From Fischerella muscicola PCC 7414 (GTDB lineage: Bacteria > Cyanobacteriota > Cyanobacteriia > Cyanobacteriales > Nostocaceae), in contig NZ_AJLK01000073.1 in the NCBI RefSeq assembly GCF_000317205.1, forward strand, positions 62,001-126,000: DNA of 64,000 nucleotides. Reading direction: 5' to 3'. Under the pieces are notes generated by a model. The model was not told the DNA's origin. It saw only the letters and a program-made list of their open reading frames with translations, and searched no databases. Of this stretch, positions 54,998 to 64,000 are shown piece by piece (the stretch's first letter is position 1; each line of letters begins with the position of its first letter). The position numbers and the translations under genes were made by a program.

Positions 54998-55144
54998 CAT
55001 CATTTGCCTGTATATTTAAAGTGCGACTTCCTAGTTGTTCTCTATATAATGATTCAGTAGAAAATTGGCAGAAATCTCGATTTCATTATTAAAATCGGCA
55101 CATATTCCCCGTTCAACCACTCTGCTGCTGTATTTTTTAAACTT

Positions 55145-55600
55145 ATGTCCCAACCAGTTTCACCACCACCAACTTCAAACCACTTAGAAACAGTTGTCAG
55201 CAAAAAGCGAGAATTCTCCTGGCAAGTGGCTGCAAATCTATTCGTGAGTTTTAAGTATGCTTGGTGTGGGATAAGTTACGCTTTTCAAACTCAACGCAAT
55301 TTTCGTATTCACGTTGTTATTTGTGTATTAGCACTGGGACTAAGCATTTTTTTACGATTAAAAGCGGTGGAAATAGCAGTCATCAGTATAACTAGTGGTT
55401 TAGTTTTAGCGTTAGAGTTATTAAATACAGCAATTGAGTCAGTAGTTGATTTAACAGTCAAGCAGACCTACCATGAACTAGCAAAAATTGCCAAAGATTG
55501 CGCTGCTGGTGCTGTGTTGATTTCAGCTTGTGTGGCAGTTTTGGTAGCGATCACACTTTTATTTCCTCCTTTGTTAGCCTTGATTTTGTCGGCTTTTTAG
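55145..55600 (+). CDS. dgkA: Diacylglycerol / undecaprenol kinase
   Basis: A 151-residue membrane kinase of the DgkA family with three membrane segments (about 52-70, 75-95 and 118-145). The catalytic segment is A-L-E-L-L-N-T-A-I-E-S-V-V-D-L. Related enzymes in Gram-positive bacteria phosphorylate undecaprenol, those of Escherichia coli diacylglycerol; the substrate here is not resolved. An extra soluble N-terminus (about 1-40) is Pro/Ser-rich. It follows ybeY by 147 bases. Confidence 0.9.
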   Translation: MSQPVSPPPTSNHLETVVSKKREFSWQVAANLFVSFKYAWCGISYAFQTQRNFRIHVVICVLALGLSIFLRLKAVEIAVISITSGLVLALELLNTAIESVVDLTVKQTYHELAKIAKDCAAGAVLISACVAVLVAITLLFPPLLALILSAF

Positions 55601-55800
55601 AGATTTCTTCCTCCTTCTGATTTGAAAGTAACCTCACCCCGGCTACGCTACCCCTCTGGTGAACTCGCAAAGAGGGGCTGTTCTTGTGAGATTTTTCTTG
55701 GTATCTTAACAACCAACAATTAACTGCATCATAGCGACACAAAATCTGTAAGAATCAACCACAATGGTATGCAGTGGTTGAGAACTGGAGTTGATTTACA

Positions 55801-56406
55801 GTGCTTATCGTGATTGACAATTACGACAGCTTTACCTATAACTTAGTACAGTATTTGGGAGAACTGGCAGTAGAATTCCCAGTAGCAGCAGAGATCAAAG
55901 TTTTTCGTAACGATAAGATTACCCTAGATGAGATTAAAGCCTTAAAGCCAGATGGTGTGGTAATTTCTCCCGGTCCTGGTCGACCGGATGATGCGGGTAT
56001 TTCTCTAGATTTAATAGAGAAACTTGGGCCTGACTTACCAATTTTAGGGGTTTGTTTGGGTCATCAAAGTATTGGTCAAGTGTTCGGTGGTAGGATTGTT
56101 TCGGCACCAGAGTTGATGCACGGCAAAACTTCCCAAGTGTCTCATGCAGGGATTGGTGTTTTCCAAGGATTAGAAAACCCAATTACTGCTACCCGGTATC
56201 ATAGTTTGGTAATCGATCGCGACACTTGTCCAGATGTGTTAGAAATCACGGCTTGGGTGGAAGATGGCACAATTATGGGGGTAAGACACAGGAACTATCG
56301 TCATATAGAAGGCGTCCAATTTCATCCAGAGAGTGTTCTGACATCTTCAGGCAAGCAGTTACTGCGAAACTTTCTTTGTAAATTACAGACGAAAACAAGA
56401 GAGTAA
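55801..56406 (+). CDS. trpG: Anthranilate / aminodeoxychorismate synthase glutaminase
   Basis: A 201-residue class I glutamine amidotransferase giving ammonia for anthranilate (tryptophan) or 4-amino-4-deoxychorismate (folate) synthesis. It starts [15 protein letters not shown] and has the catalytic Cys in [11 protein letters not shown] and His/Glu in V-Q-F-H-P-E-S. The GTG at 55801 gives the standard N-terminus. TrpG and PabA cannot be told apart by sequence in organisms with a shared subunit. Its stop is four bases before the MBL-fold gene. Confidence 0.93.
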   Translation: MLIVIDNYDSFTYNLVQYLGELAVEFPVAAEIKVFRNDKITLDEIKALKPDGVVISPGPGRPDDAGISLDLIEKLGPDLPILGVCLGHQSIGQVFGGRIVSAPELMHGKTSQVSHAGIGVFQGLENPITATRYHSLVIDRDTCPDVLEITAWVEDGTIMGVRHRNYRHIEGVQFHPESVLTSSGKQLLRNFLCKLQTKTRE

Positions 56407-56409
56407 TTA

Positions 56410-57180
56410 ATGAAACGACGGCAATTAATGGGCTATGCTGGGGCGGGGTTGGTAACAACTTTGGTTACTAGCTTGGGTTCTCACTTTCAAGCTAATGCCC
56501 AATCTAGCGGTTCATTATCAATTCAGTGGTTGGGTCATACTTGCTTTCTGTTTACAGGCGGCGGTACGAAAATTCTTGTCAACCCATTTCGCACAATTGG
56601 TTGTACCGCCAAGTATCGTCCACCGAAAGTGGCAGCAGATTTAGTACTAATTAGTAGTCAATTGTTGGACGAAGGTGCAGTCGAAGACTTACCGGGAAAT
56701 CCCAAGTTAATTTATGAACCCGGAGTTTACGAGTTCAAAGGCATTAGGTTTCAAGGAATTGCTATTCCCCATGATCGTAAAGGTGGCAAGCAGTTTGGTA
56801 TAAATGCTGCTTGGCAATGGCAGCAAGCAGGAATTAATATTCTCCACTTAGGGGGAGCAGCTGCACCTATTACCATTGAACAAAAAATCCTGATTGGTCG
56901 TCCTGATGTGGCGTTAGTTCCCGTAGGCGGTGGTGCTAAAGCTTATAATGCTGAAGAAGCAAAGCAGGCAATTCAAACTATTAATCCCAAGCTAATTATT
57001 CCTACCCATTACCGTACCCAAGCCGCAGATGAGGCTAACTGCGATATTTCTCCTTTGGATAATTTTTTAACGGTAATGAGTGGGATGACTGTACGTCGCA
57101 GCAACAGCGACACAATTAGTATTAGCCCTGGTAATTTACCAGAAAATGGGGCTATACAAGTTTTAAGTTACAAGTTTTAG
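56410..57180 (+). CDS. Exported MBL-fold hydrolase
   Basis: A 256-residue metallo-beta-lactamase-fold protein with an N-terminal export signal containing K-R-R-Q-L-M, ending near A-N-A-Q. The core begins S-I-Q-W-L-G-H-T-C-F-L-F and later has K-L-I-I-P-T-H-Y-R-T-Q; the classic HxHxDH motif is degenerate, as in UPF0173/YtxP-like L-ascorbate-type lactonase relatives. Start is four bases after trpG, so the two are translationally close. Substrate unknown; metal binding may be partial. Confidence 0.8.
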   Translation: MKRRQLMGYAGAGLVTTLVTSLGSHFQANAQSSGSLSIQWLGHTCFLFTGGGTKILVNPFRTIGCTAKYRPPKVAADLVLISSQLLDEGAVEDLPGNPKLIYEPGVYEFKGIRFQGIAIPHDRKGGKQFGINAAWQWQQAGINILHLGGAAAPITIEQKILIGRPDVALVPVGGGAKAYNAEEAKQAIQTINPKLIIPTHYRTQAADEANCDISPLDNFLTVMSGMTVRRSNSDTISISPGNLPENGAIQVLSYKF

Positions 57181-57347
57181 AATCAATTATCAGTCATCAA
57201 TGAACAGTTATCAGTTATTGATAATTGTTCATTGACACTGCAAGACGCCACGGGCAATTACGCCCACAACGAGAAAATAAAAATTTGACCCTCCTACACC
57301 CCTACACCCATTTTTAGGGAAACTTTGAGATTGCTGCAAAATGTTAT

Positions 57348-57863
57348 TTAACCAAACACTTGCGGCCAAGTATTGATTAAGAAAAACACAACTGCTGCGA
57401 TCGCTAATACTCCTTGAATTAAATTTCCAACGACTGTACCAACTACAATTCCTATACCAGCTTTTACTGCTAAGATAAAATCCCTTCGGTAGATAAATTC
57501 AGCAATTATTGCTCCTACTAGAGGACCAAACAGTATTCCTAAGAGTGGCCCCCCTACAGGTAAAGTCGGTAATAATCCTAAAAACCCAGCAACTAAACCA
57601 ATAACTGCACCTATTTGTCCCCATTTACTAGCGCCTGCTTGTTTTGCACCCACATAACCAGCCAATAAATCTACACCAATACTCAAAACTAAAACTATGG
57701 CTGTAACAATCAATGGTGTGCTGATAGCGGCAAAAGAACCTTTAACAAATCCCCAGATGATAATAGCTATTAATATTAAGCTAGCACCTGGCAAAGCAGG
57801 AACCACAGAGCCAATAATACCTACAATCATTAAGGCGACTAGTAATAAATAGATGATTTGCAT
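57348..57863 (-). CDS. DUF456 membrane protein
   Basis: A 171-residue protein with about five membrane segments and many Gly residues (PALPGASLILIAIIIWG, GQIGAVIGLVAGFLGLLPTLPVGGPLLGILFGPLVGA). The pattern is the DUF456 family, whose function is unknown; glycine-zipper-like segments suggest tight helix packing. It lies alone on the minus strand, convergent with the MBL gene. Confidence 0.85.
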   Translation of the reverse strand: MQIIYLLLVALMIVGIIGSVVPALPGASLILIAIIIWGFVKGSFAAISTPLIVTAIVLVLSIGVDLLAGYVGAKQAGASKWGQIGAVIGLVAGFLGLLPTLPVGGPLLGILFGPLVGAIIAEFIYRRDFILAVKAGIGIVVGTVVGNLIQGVLAIAAVVFFLINTWPQVFG

Positions 57864-57914
57864 AAATAATGTTGTTAGTTAGTTTTTGATTGTTGATTGT
57901 TAGTAGGTAGACCT

Positions 57915-58040
57915 GATGTTCCTCGCGTCTGTACATTAGTAGTAGTAGTTAATTTATTATTGACTCCCCATCACCCCATCACCCCACAGCCCCTAATACC
58001 CAGAGGGGGTCCCGAGTTCCCCATCACCCCATCACCCCAT
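57915..58040. repeat. Dispersed repeats after the CCB-type gene
   Basis: It contains the 29-base word also at 53969-53997 and a CCCCATCACCCC array with CCCCTAAT and CCCGAGTTCCCCATCA, matching the insertion in the GT39 gene. Confidence 0.85.
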
Positions 58041-58679
58041 CCCCTCACTAAGAGTGACAGCTAATTTATCAGCAATCCCAGCTATCCAGTTTTCATCTTG
58101 TTTAGTATAGCTGCGAGGAGCATTTGCTCCTAAAATCAAAACGCCTTCTTTACCAATTGGTTGACAAATTACTCCTTGAGTATTCTCTGGTAAATAATCA
58201 AATTCAATTTTTCCTGGATAGACTTTTAAGTTAACCAAATAAACAGGCTGTTGTTTTTCTTGCACCCGTTTTAAAATTGGCCCTGGTGTCACCTCTGATT
58301 TTGTGGATAAAATTCCTCGCCGCAATAAAACCTTACCTTGATAGAAAACTACAAGCGATCGCGTGACTGTATTAGTTAACAATAAATGTGATGCCCATGC
58401 TAGTTCTGTTTTAACTGTCTGTGGCAAGTCTTGTGCCAGTACAAAACCTTCTTCTCCAATTAGTTCTACCGCATCAGGCGATCGCGGTTGTACTTGCTGC
58501 CAAAGTAAACCCGTCAAAATCAGTACTGCACTCAAAATCACACCCAGGACATCTGCACGGGCTTGAGACTCTGTGATTTCTGGTGTCAGTAAACGGTTAA
58601 TTAACAGAAGTACAGCGCCTAACCCCCCGACAACAATGGGTAGACGCCGCAAAATACGATTCGGATCGGATTTAGCCAT
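58032..58679 (-). CDS. Cofactor assembly of complex C subunit B (CCB2/CCB4 type)
   Basis: A 215-residue membrane protein with two N-terminal helices (about 13-30 and 42-62) and a soluble GAF-like domain (about 70-215). It matches the CCB2/CCB4 family, which in plastids and cyanobacteria is needed for covalent attachment of haem c-i to cytochrome b6. Motifs seen are GRILRRLPIVVGGL-like start, EGFVLAQDLP and EGVLILGANAPRSYT. It lies 86 bases downstream of rpaB on the same strand and may be co-transcribed. Confidence 0.85.
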   Translation of the reverse strand: MAKSDPNRILRRLPIVVGGLGAVLLLINRLLTPEITESQARADVLGVILSAVLILTGLLWQQVQPRSPDAVELIGEEGFVLAQDLPQTVKTELAWASHLLLTNTVTRSLVVFYQGKVLLRRGILSTKSEVTPGPILKRVQEKQQPVYLVNLKVYPGKIEFDYLPENTQGVICQPIGKEGVLILGANAPRSYTKQDENWIAGIADKLAVTLSEGMG

Positions 58680-58764
58680 GCTTCTACAATACTGAACTTA
58701 GGAATCAGGAGTTCAGAGTTTGTTTGCCACCCCATCTCCCCATCTCCCTATCTCCCTACCTGTT

Positions 58765-59502
58765 TTACTCCTCTCCCGGTTCTATAATCCGTTGAAAAAG
58801 ATAACCAGTACCTCTCGCCGTCAGAATCAATTCCGGGTTACTGGGGTCATCTTCCAATTTTGCCCGTAAACGAGAAATATGCACATCTACTACACGGGTA
58901 TCCACATGGCGTTCTGGTGTATATCCCCATACTTCCTGCAAAATTTCCGAGCGGGAAAAAGCTTCGCCAGAGCGACTTACCAACAACTCTAGCAAGCTAA
59001 ATTCCATACCAGTTAAGCGAATACGTTCATCACCTTTGTATACTTGTCGCTTGTTGGTATCAATTTTGATATTACCAACATGGATTACCCCAGAACTAGG
59101 TATCCCAGAAGTGCCGGTTTTATCTACCCGCCGCAGTACTGAACGAATCCGTGCTTCGAGTTCTTTCGGTGAAAAAGGCTTAACTACGTAATCATCAGCA
59201 CCGAGTTCTAGACCAGTGATGCGGTCAGCCACGTCCCCCAAGGCTGTTAACATAATAATGGGGACATCTGATTCCTTGCGTAATTCTTGACAGACACCGT
59301 AGCCATCTAGCTTGGGCATCATCACATCCAAAACCACCAAATCAGGGTCAGTTTTGCGAAAAGTATCCAAAGCTTCTTCGCCATCACCAGCAGTTACAAC
59401 ATCATAGCCAATCATTGAAAGCCGAGTTTCTAAAATTCGGCGGATGCTGGCCTCGTCATCCACAACTAGAATTTTTTCTTTATGACTTTCCAAGCTAATC
59501 AA
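58765..59502 (-). CDS. rpaB: OmpR-family response regulator RpaB
   Basis: A 245-residue response regulator with a receiver domain (about 9-122; phospho-acceptor Asp59 in V-V-L-D-V-M-M-P) and an OmpR-type winged helix (about 140-240; EFSLLELLVSRSGEAFSR, RVVDVHISRLRAKLEDDP). The sequence I-T-G-L-E-L-G-A-D-D-Y-V-V-K-P-F and the overall match indicate RpaB (plastid ycf27), the essential high-light regulator partnered with Hik33/NblS. It binds HLR1 sites at photosystem genes. No HLR1 site was seen in this window. It is divergent from radA. Confidence 0.92.
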   Translation of the reverse strand: MISLESHKEKILVVDDEASIRRILETRLSMIGYDVVTAGDGEEALDTFRKTDPDLVVLDVMMPKLDGYGVCQELRKESDVPIIMLTALGDVADRITGLELGADDYVVKPFSPKELEARIRSVLRRVDKTGTSGIPSSGVIHVGNIKIDTNKRQVYKGDERIRLTGMEFSLLELLVSRSGEAFSRSEILQEVWGYTPERHVDTRVVDVHISRLRAKLEDDPSNPELILTARGTGYLFQRIIEPGEE

Positions 59503-59663
59503 CGCTCCTTAACTAAAAATTTTCATGATTAATTTTTCATACCATAATATTAAGATATCATTCCAATAATTACGTTGGAAAAAGCTGAAACTACTTCTAT
59601 TATTGGATTTTTGTTTTCTTGAAGAATTAAGAAAAAATTAAGATTATTTAATAACATTAAAGA

Positions 59664-61211
59664 ATGCCAAAGCCGAAAACTTATTATGTTTGTAACCAAT
59701 GTGGCGCAGAATCGCCGCAATGGTTTGGTAAGTGTCCATCTTGCGGCACATACAATTCCTTAGAAGAAGAAATTGCCATTCAATCCTCAACGGATGTGCC
59801 TAGTCGGGGGGTAGGTAGTTGGCATTCTCAGCAAGGCGCAAGTAAGTCTGCCAACAAGCCAGCGAAACCAAGGTCTTCTTTGAGATTTGACCAAATTAGC
59901 GATCGCCAAGTCACGCGCTGGCCTTCTGGTTATAGTGAACTAGATCGAGTCCTCGGCGGCGGTGTTGTTCCTGGTTCAATGGTATTGATTGGCGGTGATC
60001 CAGGTATCGGTAAATCTACGTTACTACTACAAGTATCAAATGAATTAGCTCAGAGATACCGCATTCTCTACGTTTCTGGAGAAGAATCAGGACAACAAGT
60101 GAAATTAAGAGCCTCCCGGCTGGGTGTAACCAAACCACTCAACGTAGTTAGCAATGGTAACGGCAATGGAAATGGTAACACAAACAATACTGAAGTCATA
60201 GAAGAAATATCAGAGGTAATACAAGTAGAAGGACAGAGTGCAGATTTATATGTATTACCGGAAACAGATTTAGAAGAGATACTTAAGGAAGTAGAATCTC
60301 TCAAACCGAATCTGACGGTAATTGACAGTATTCAAACAGTCTTCTTTCCTGCCCTCACCTCTGCACCCGGTTCCGTTGCCCAGGTAAGGGAATGCACCGC
60401 AGCTTTGATGAAGGTGGCAAAGCATGAAGATATCACCATGTTGATCGTTGGACACGTCACCAAAGAAGGTGCGATCGCTGGGCCGAAAGTTTTAGAACAC
60501 CTCGTAGATACGGTGTTATATTTTGAAGGCGATCGCTTTGCCTCCCATCGGTTATTACGGACAGTAAAAAACCGTTTTGGTGCTACCCACGAAATCGGTA
60601 TCTTTGAAATGGTCGAACACGGTTTGCGGGAAGTTTCCAACCCTAGTGAGCTATTTTTGGGCAACCGTGACGATCCAGGTCCAGGTACTGCGATTGTCGT
60701 GGCTTGTGAAGGTACGCGTCCGATTGTTGTGGAACTACAAGCTTTGGTAAGTCCCACTAGCTACGCTTCTCCCCGTCGTTCCACCACAGGCGTGGATTAT
60801 AACCGCTTGGTACAGATTCTCGCTGTATTGGAAAAACGGGTAGGCGTTCCCATGTCGAAATTGGATTCCTACGTCGCTTCTGCTGGGGGGTTGAACGTTG
60901 AAGAACCAGCAGTAGACTTGGGGGTAGCGATCGCTGTTGTTGCCAGTTTCCGCGATCGTATTGTTGATCCTGGTACTGTATTAATTGGTGAAGTCGGGTT
61001 AGGTGGACAAGTGCGCCCCGTGTCGCAAATGGAACTACGATTGAAAGAAGCGGCGAAGTTAGGATTTAAGCGGGCGATCGTCCCTAAAGGGCAAAAATTT
61101 CCCAGCTTGGACATTGAGATTTTGCCGGTTTCCAAGGTAATAGATGCAATTATCGCGGCCATACCACAGGCATCGTTGGAGGATGAAGATTTAGAACCAG
61201 ATGAGGAGTGA
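59664..61211 (+). CDS. radA: DNA repair protein RadA
   Basis: A 515-residue RadA (Sms) protein, a RecA-like helicase for branch migration in recombination. It has the N-terminal zinc finger C-N-Q-C...C-P-S-C, Walker A G-G-D-P-G-I-G-K-S-T, the KNRFG motif and the C-terminal Lon-like domain (about 385-500). A low-complexity insertion (about residues 162-190) starts with N-G-N-G-N-G-N-G-N, encoded by six-base AATGGN repeats (60152-60190). It sits between the Walker A half and the segment Y-V-L-P-E-T-D-L-E-E-I. Confidence 0.95.
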   Translation: MPKPKTYYVCNQCGAESPQWFGKCPSCGTYNSLEEEIAIQSSTDVPSRGVGSWHSQQGASKSANKPAKPRSSLRFDQISDRQVTRWPSGYSELDRVLGGGVVPGSMVLIGGDPGIGKSTLLLQVSNELAQRYRILYVSGEESGQQVKLRASRLGVTKPLNVVSNGNGNGNGNTNNTEVIEEISEVIQVEGQSADLYVLPETDLEEILKEVESLKPNLTVIDSIQTVFFPALTSAPGSVAQVRECTAALMKVAKHEDITMLIVGHVTKEGAIAGPKVLEHLVDTVLYFEGDRFASHRLLRTVKNRFGATHEIGIFEMVEHGLREVSNPSELFLGNRDDPGPGTAIVVACEGTRPIVVELQALVSPTSYASPRRSTTGVDYNRLVQILAVLEKRVGVPMSKLDSYVASAGGLNVEEPAVDLGVAIAVVASFRDRIVDPGTVLIGEVGLGGQVRPVSQMELRLKEAAKLGFKRAIVPKGQKFPSLDIEILPVSKVIDAIIAAIPQASLEDEDLEPDEE

Positions 61212-61256
61212 CCGAAGAAAAGGCAGACGGCAGGGGGCAGAAAGCAGTCCCAATGA

Positions 61257-61325
61257 AAAAACCTCACCCCCAGCCCCTCTCCGAACCCGCGGAGAGGGGT
61301 GTCCGATAGGGCGGGGTGAGGTTGT
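61257..61325. terminator. Nested hairpin between radA and the trypsin-TPR gene
   Basis: CCTCACCCC pairs with GGGGTGAGG (outer stem) and CCCCTCTCC with GGAGAGGGG (inner stem). This is a dispersed palindromic repeat of cyanobacteria and may terminate both convergent genes. Confidence 0.65.
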
Positions 61326-61417
61326 GATTTTGGGCTTTTCGAGTCAATTTGAATCAGGTTTTTCCTACTTGTGTGTATACCGTAGCTCCTTACCAAAGAG
61401 AGGGATGTCTGATATTA

Positions 61418-63595
61418 CTATTGATACTTTAAAATCAACTGCAAAGTTTTTTTGTATGACTCATTGTTTCCTTGCCGTTGAAACAGTTCAGCCGCTTTTT
61501 GTAAATCTTGAATTCCTCGGTTTTTATCTCCGGATTCAGCACGAATATTACCCCGATTTTTATAGGCATTTGCATTGTTGGGATTAATTTCAATCGCTTG
61601 GCTGAAATCCTCAATTGCCCCTTGTTTGTCTCCCGACAAGTAGCGTGCTGTACCTCGGTTGTTGTAGGCAGTTGCATCTTGGGGATTAATTTTGAGGGCT
61701 TGGTTTAAATCCTCTAATCCTCCTTGGGTGTCTCCTAACTCAGCACGGATACCACCCCGGTTGATATAGGCTTCCCCGTGGTTGGGATTGATTTTTATGG
61801 CTTGAGTTAAATCTGCTAATGCTCCTTGTTTGTCTCCTAATTTATAGCGGGAAGCACCCCGACCAGCATACGCTTCGGCATCGTTGGGATTAATTGTGAG
61901 AACTTTGTCAAAGTCAGCGATCGCTTCTTTGTATTTTCCTTGTTGAAAACGGATTTGACCTGCACTTTTATAGGCTTCGGCATCATTGGGATTAATCTTG
62001 AGGATGGCGTTAACATAGTCAAGGTCAGAGCGAAATTCAATGGGCAAAAAAATAATAAGGCTAGAAGACTTCTGCTTGATAGCTTGTTTGTAATCAGTAA
62101 TTGCTCCTTGTTTATCTCCCAATTCAGCACGGATATCACCTCTGACCCCGTATAAAGACTTATCTTTAGGGTTAATTTTCAGAGCTTGGTTTAAATCTTC
62201 TAATGCCCCTTTTTTATCTCCCAATTTCCAGCGAGCAAAACCTCGCAAACCGTAAGTATCATCAGCAGCAACGTTAGGATTCAATTTCAAGAGTTGGTTG
62301 TAATCGGCAACAGCACCTTTCCAATCTCCGAAATTGCTCAAAGCATCAGCACGTAACTTATAGCCTAAAGGATTGTCAGGATTGATTTTGATGATTTGGG
62401 TATAATCAGCGATCGCTGCTTTGGCATATTCTGAAGCCAAGGGAGTATTTTTGAACTCAGGAAAATTTGCTAGGAAGTAGTACTTACTACCGCGTGCCAG
62501 GTAAGCATTTACATAGTTGGGGTTGACTTTAATCGCTTGGGAGAAGTCAGCAATTTGCTCTTGGATGTCCTTGATCCACTGATTGCGACTTGGAGTTTTG
62601 CCTACATTCATGTACGGAACAGCAAGACCCTTGAGAATATAGGCTTCAGCATCTTTGGGGTTAATTTTAATAGCTTGGTTAATGTCGGCAATTGCCCCCT
62701 GTTCATCTCTAAAAGGAAAAATTCGGATGCTGCTTCGGAGTTTATAGGCTTCAGCATAGTTGGGGTTGAGCCTAATCGCTTCATTAACATCAGCGATCGC
62801 CCCCTCATAATCTCGATTCTTCTTCTTTTCTTTGGCTGTGATAAAAAAGTCATCTGCTTTTGGTGCAGCAGCCACAACATCTGGCGGACGCACGCCTACA
62901 TCTACACCCACAGCTGACAATTGACGCAAAGCTGAATAAATAGTGATGCCTAAACCCGTCACTATCTTAGTCTGACTCAGTTCATTAATTGTCTGCTCAT
63001 CAGCCCTACCGTGAATTGCTACTACTTCCCCTTGTTCATTTAGCACCGGGCCGCCGCTCATCCCACCTAAAGTATCGTTATCGTAGATAATGTTATAACC
63101 ATCGCCCTGGGCTGCACCATTCGCTTGCACTTGTCCCTTATTAAAAAATAAAGTCGGATTGGGAATAGCTCCTCTCTGTACGGGAAATCCTGCTACGTAC
63201 ACTGTTGTACTGGCTGTAGCTTTGTCTGAATTTCCAATTTTGGCAATTTTATAATTGTTACTGCTGTTAAACTCAACAACAGCTAAATCTGCCCCTGATA
63301 AACGTTTAACAGATTTAATTGGATTGCTTTTTTGATCTGGTGTAATAATTTCGTACTTACTACTATCTTTCACCACATGATAAGCAGTCAGGATGGTGTA
63401 AGTATTACCGGAATGCTTTATGAGAACTCCTGAACCAGAAACAATTGGATTTTGGCTATCCACAATCCGCACAGTGATTTCTCTACCAATGTTTTCTACC
63501 TCTTGCGAAGACAGGGCGACTACAACTTGCGCCTGCACCAATACAATAGACACGCCTATCAATAGCGGTGGAAGTGTGTAGTAGTACTTCATCAT
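61418..63595 (-). CDS. Trypsin-like serine protease with TPR array
   Basis: A 725-residue exported protein. After a signal peptide (about 1-28) comes a trypsin-fold domain (about 35-225) with a full catalytic triad: His73 (I-L-T-A-Y-H-V-V), Asp103 (G-A-D-L-A-V-V-E) and Ser180 (L-G-G-M-S-G-G-P-V). From about residue 250 to 715 there are about ten or more TPRs (YKLGDKQGALADLTQAIKIN type), some with longer insertions. Many filamentous cyanobacteria have such protease-TPR proteins in several copies; targets are unknown. It should work in the periplasm or outside the cell. Confidence 0.9.
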   Translation of the reverse strand: MMKYYYTLPPLLIGVSIVLVQAQVVVALSSQEVENIGREITVRIVDSQNPIVSGSGVLIKHSGNTYTILTAYHVVKDSSKYEIITPDQKSNPIKSVKRLSGADLAVVEFNSSNNYKIAKIGNSDKATASTTVYVAGFPVQRGAIPNPTLFFNKGQVQANGAAQGDGYNIIYDNDTLGGMSGGPVLNEQGEVVAIHGRADEQTINELSQTKIVTGLGITIYSALRQLSAVGVDVGVRPPDVVAAAPKADDFFITAKEKKKNRDYEGAIADVNEAIRLNPNYAEAYKLRSSIRIFPFRDEQGAIADINQAIKINPKDAEAYILKGLAVPYMNVGKTPSRNQWIKDIQEQIADFSQAIKVNPNYVNAYLARGSKYYFLANFPEFKNTPLASEYAKAAIADYTQIIKINPDNPLGYKLRADALSNFGDWKGAVADYNQLLKLNPNVAADDTYGLRGFARWKLGDKKGALEDLNQALKINPKDKSLYGVRGDIRAELGDKQGAITDYKQAIKQKSSSLIIFLPIEFRSDLDYVNAILKINPNDAEAYKSAGQIRFQQGKYKEAIADFDKVLTINPNDAEAYAGRGASRYKLGDKQGALADLTQAIKINPNHGEAYINRGGIRAELGDTQGGLEDLNQALKINPQDATAYNNRGTARYLSGDKQGAIEDFSQAIEINPNNANAYKNRGNIRAESGDKNRGIQDLQKAAELFQRQGNNESYKKTLQLILKYQ

Positions 63596-63848
63596 CAGAG
63601 ATTATATTTTTCTATTTTGTGGAAATATAAGAAGCTACAACTAAAATTTGCAGTATTTTGGAAATATGTCTAGATATATCAATAAAAATACAATCTACAA
63701 ATTAAAAAAGCATAAATATAGCTAAATACACTATTACTTTAGGTAATAACTGTAGAAGATACTCAATGTGCGAGCATCAATTAGTTATCAATGCTGCTTT
63801 TTACCTTCCCTACTTAAGATTTACTACAATCTCAAATCCAAAATTGAT

Positions 63849-64000
63849 ATGACTTCTCCTCGCCTCATTCCTCAATCTGATCCTCCCCTTCCTCCTTGGC
63901 AAACTCTACCAACAATGTATGATTTACCAAGTGACAACCCAGAGGAACCCGGTTTGCCAGATGATTTCCACTTTTTACAACCTTTGCTTTTATATTTTAC
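63849..64000 (+). CDS. Uma2-family protein, N-terminal fragment
   Basis: The first 50 codons of a gene that leaves the window. The sequence P-P-W-Q-T-L-P-T-M-Y-D-L-P-S-D-N-P-E-E-P-G-L-P-D-D-F-H is typical of the start of Uma2 family (DUF820) proteins, predicted PD-(D/E)XK nuclease-fold proteins that are very abundant in cyanobacteria. The catalytic part is outside the window. Confidence 0.8.
   Translation, partial: MTSPRLIPQSDPPLPPWQTLPTMYDLPSDNPEEPGLPDDFHFLQPLLLYF

Noticed and set aside
61435-62917. Frames on both strands within the trypsin-TPR gene
   Set aside because: TPR repeats with biased codons create regular shadow frames; none has independent support.
1-64000. tRNA or rRNA genes
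   Set aside because: I found no segment with the T-loop, acceptor and CCA layout of a tRNA nor any rRNA signature; short or intron-bearing cases could be missed by eye.

Overview
The window comes from a cyanobacterium, most likely a filamentous heterocyst-forming one (Nostocales type). The evidence is the many GCGATCGC (HIP1) octamers, the intergenic arrays of short tandem repeats (7- and 9-base units, the STRR repeats of this group), and the gene set: adjacent A-type flavodiiron proteins, RpaB-type regulator, COP23 protein, a cytochrome b6f cofactor-assembly protein, DUF3285 and a YS-type pseudo-orthocaspase. No rRNA, tRNA, CRISPR array, prophage or intact insertion sequence is visible. The two end genes are cut by the window: a P-type ATPase C-terminus at the left and a Uma2-type protein N-terminus at the right.

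Layout. 0-3.7 kb: ATPase tail, SLH protein, DUF3267 membrane protein, secreted OB-fold protein, truncated rhomboid. 3.8-8.6 kb: glycine cleavage genes gcvT, gcvH and gcvP. 8.9-14 kb: CHAD protein, DUF3616 protein, NIL-ferredoxin, TxlA thioredoxin, an ArsR regulator with two matching palindromic operators, a small membrane protein, a Nudix hydrolase. 14.3-16.4 kb: an overlapping pair like dgcA-dgcN (N-acetyl-glutamate racemase and D-glutamate N-acetyltransferase). 16.5-23.3 kb: kinase-FGE fusion, COP23 protein, RecG, a coiled-coil protein. 23.5-26.8 kb: an ECF sigma remnant, rpsB-tsf with a structured leader and a good terminator, and a family 2 glycosyltransferase. 27-30 kb: Tat-exported PhoX behind two Pho-box-like repeat clusters. 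30-34 kb: small basic protein, a structured-RNA candidate, Nudix hydrolase, alpha/beta hydrolase, CoaX. 34.2-38 kb: flv3-flv1 pair behind a textbook NtcA promoter. 38-45.7 kb: pseudo-orthocaspase, ATP sulfurylase, divergent alanine racemase, a conserved protein, lipoprotein, methyltransferase. 45.8-50.8 kb: GT39-like glycosyltransferase and a P-loop NTPase with about 12 TPRs. 51-52.6 kb: DUF1636 protein under a cobalamin riboswitch, and GatD. 52.8-57.2 kb: prfB (with a programmed +1 frameshift), DUF3285, ybeY, dgkA, trpG/pabA and an MBL-fold protein. 57.3-64 kb: DUF456, CCB-type protein, rpaB, radA, trypsin-TPR protein.

Most genes are housekeeping. The regulatory sites are the best supported new information: an NtcA box exactly 22 bases before a -10 element in front of flv3, paired TATATCGA-N6-TCGATATA operators around the arsR gene, Pho-box-like repeats before phoX, and the cobalamin riboswitch. 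The most unusual structural theme is that repeats of intergenic type also lie in frame inside four conserved genes (gcvP, recG, coaX and the GT39 gene), adding low-complexity linkers between or beside their domains. I found no clearly new multi-gene system; the closest candidates are the arsR/small-membrane-protein regulon, the STAND-like NTPase-TPR protein and the unidentified structured RNA near 30.85 kb.
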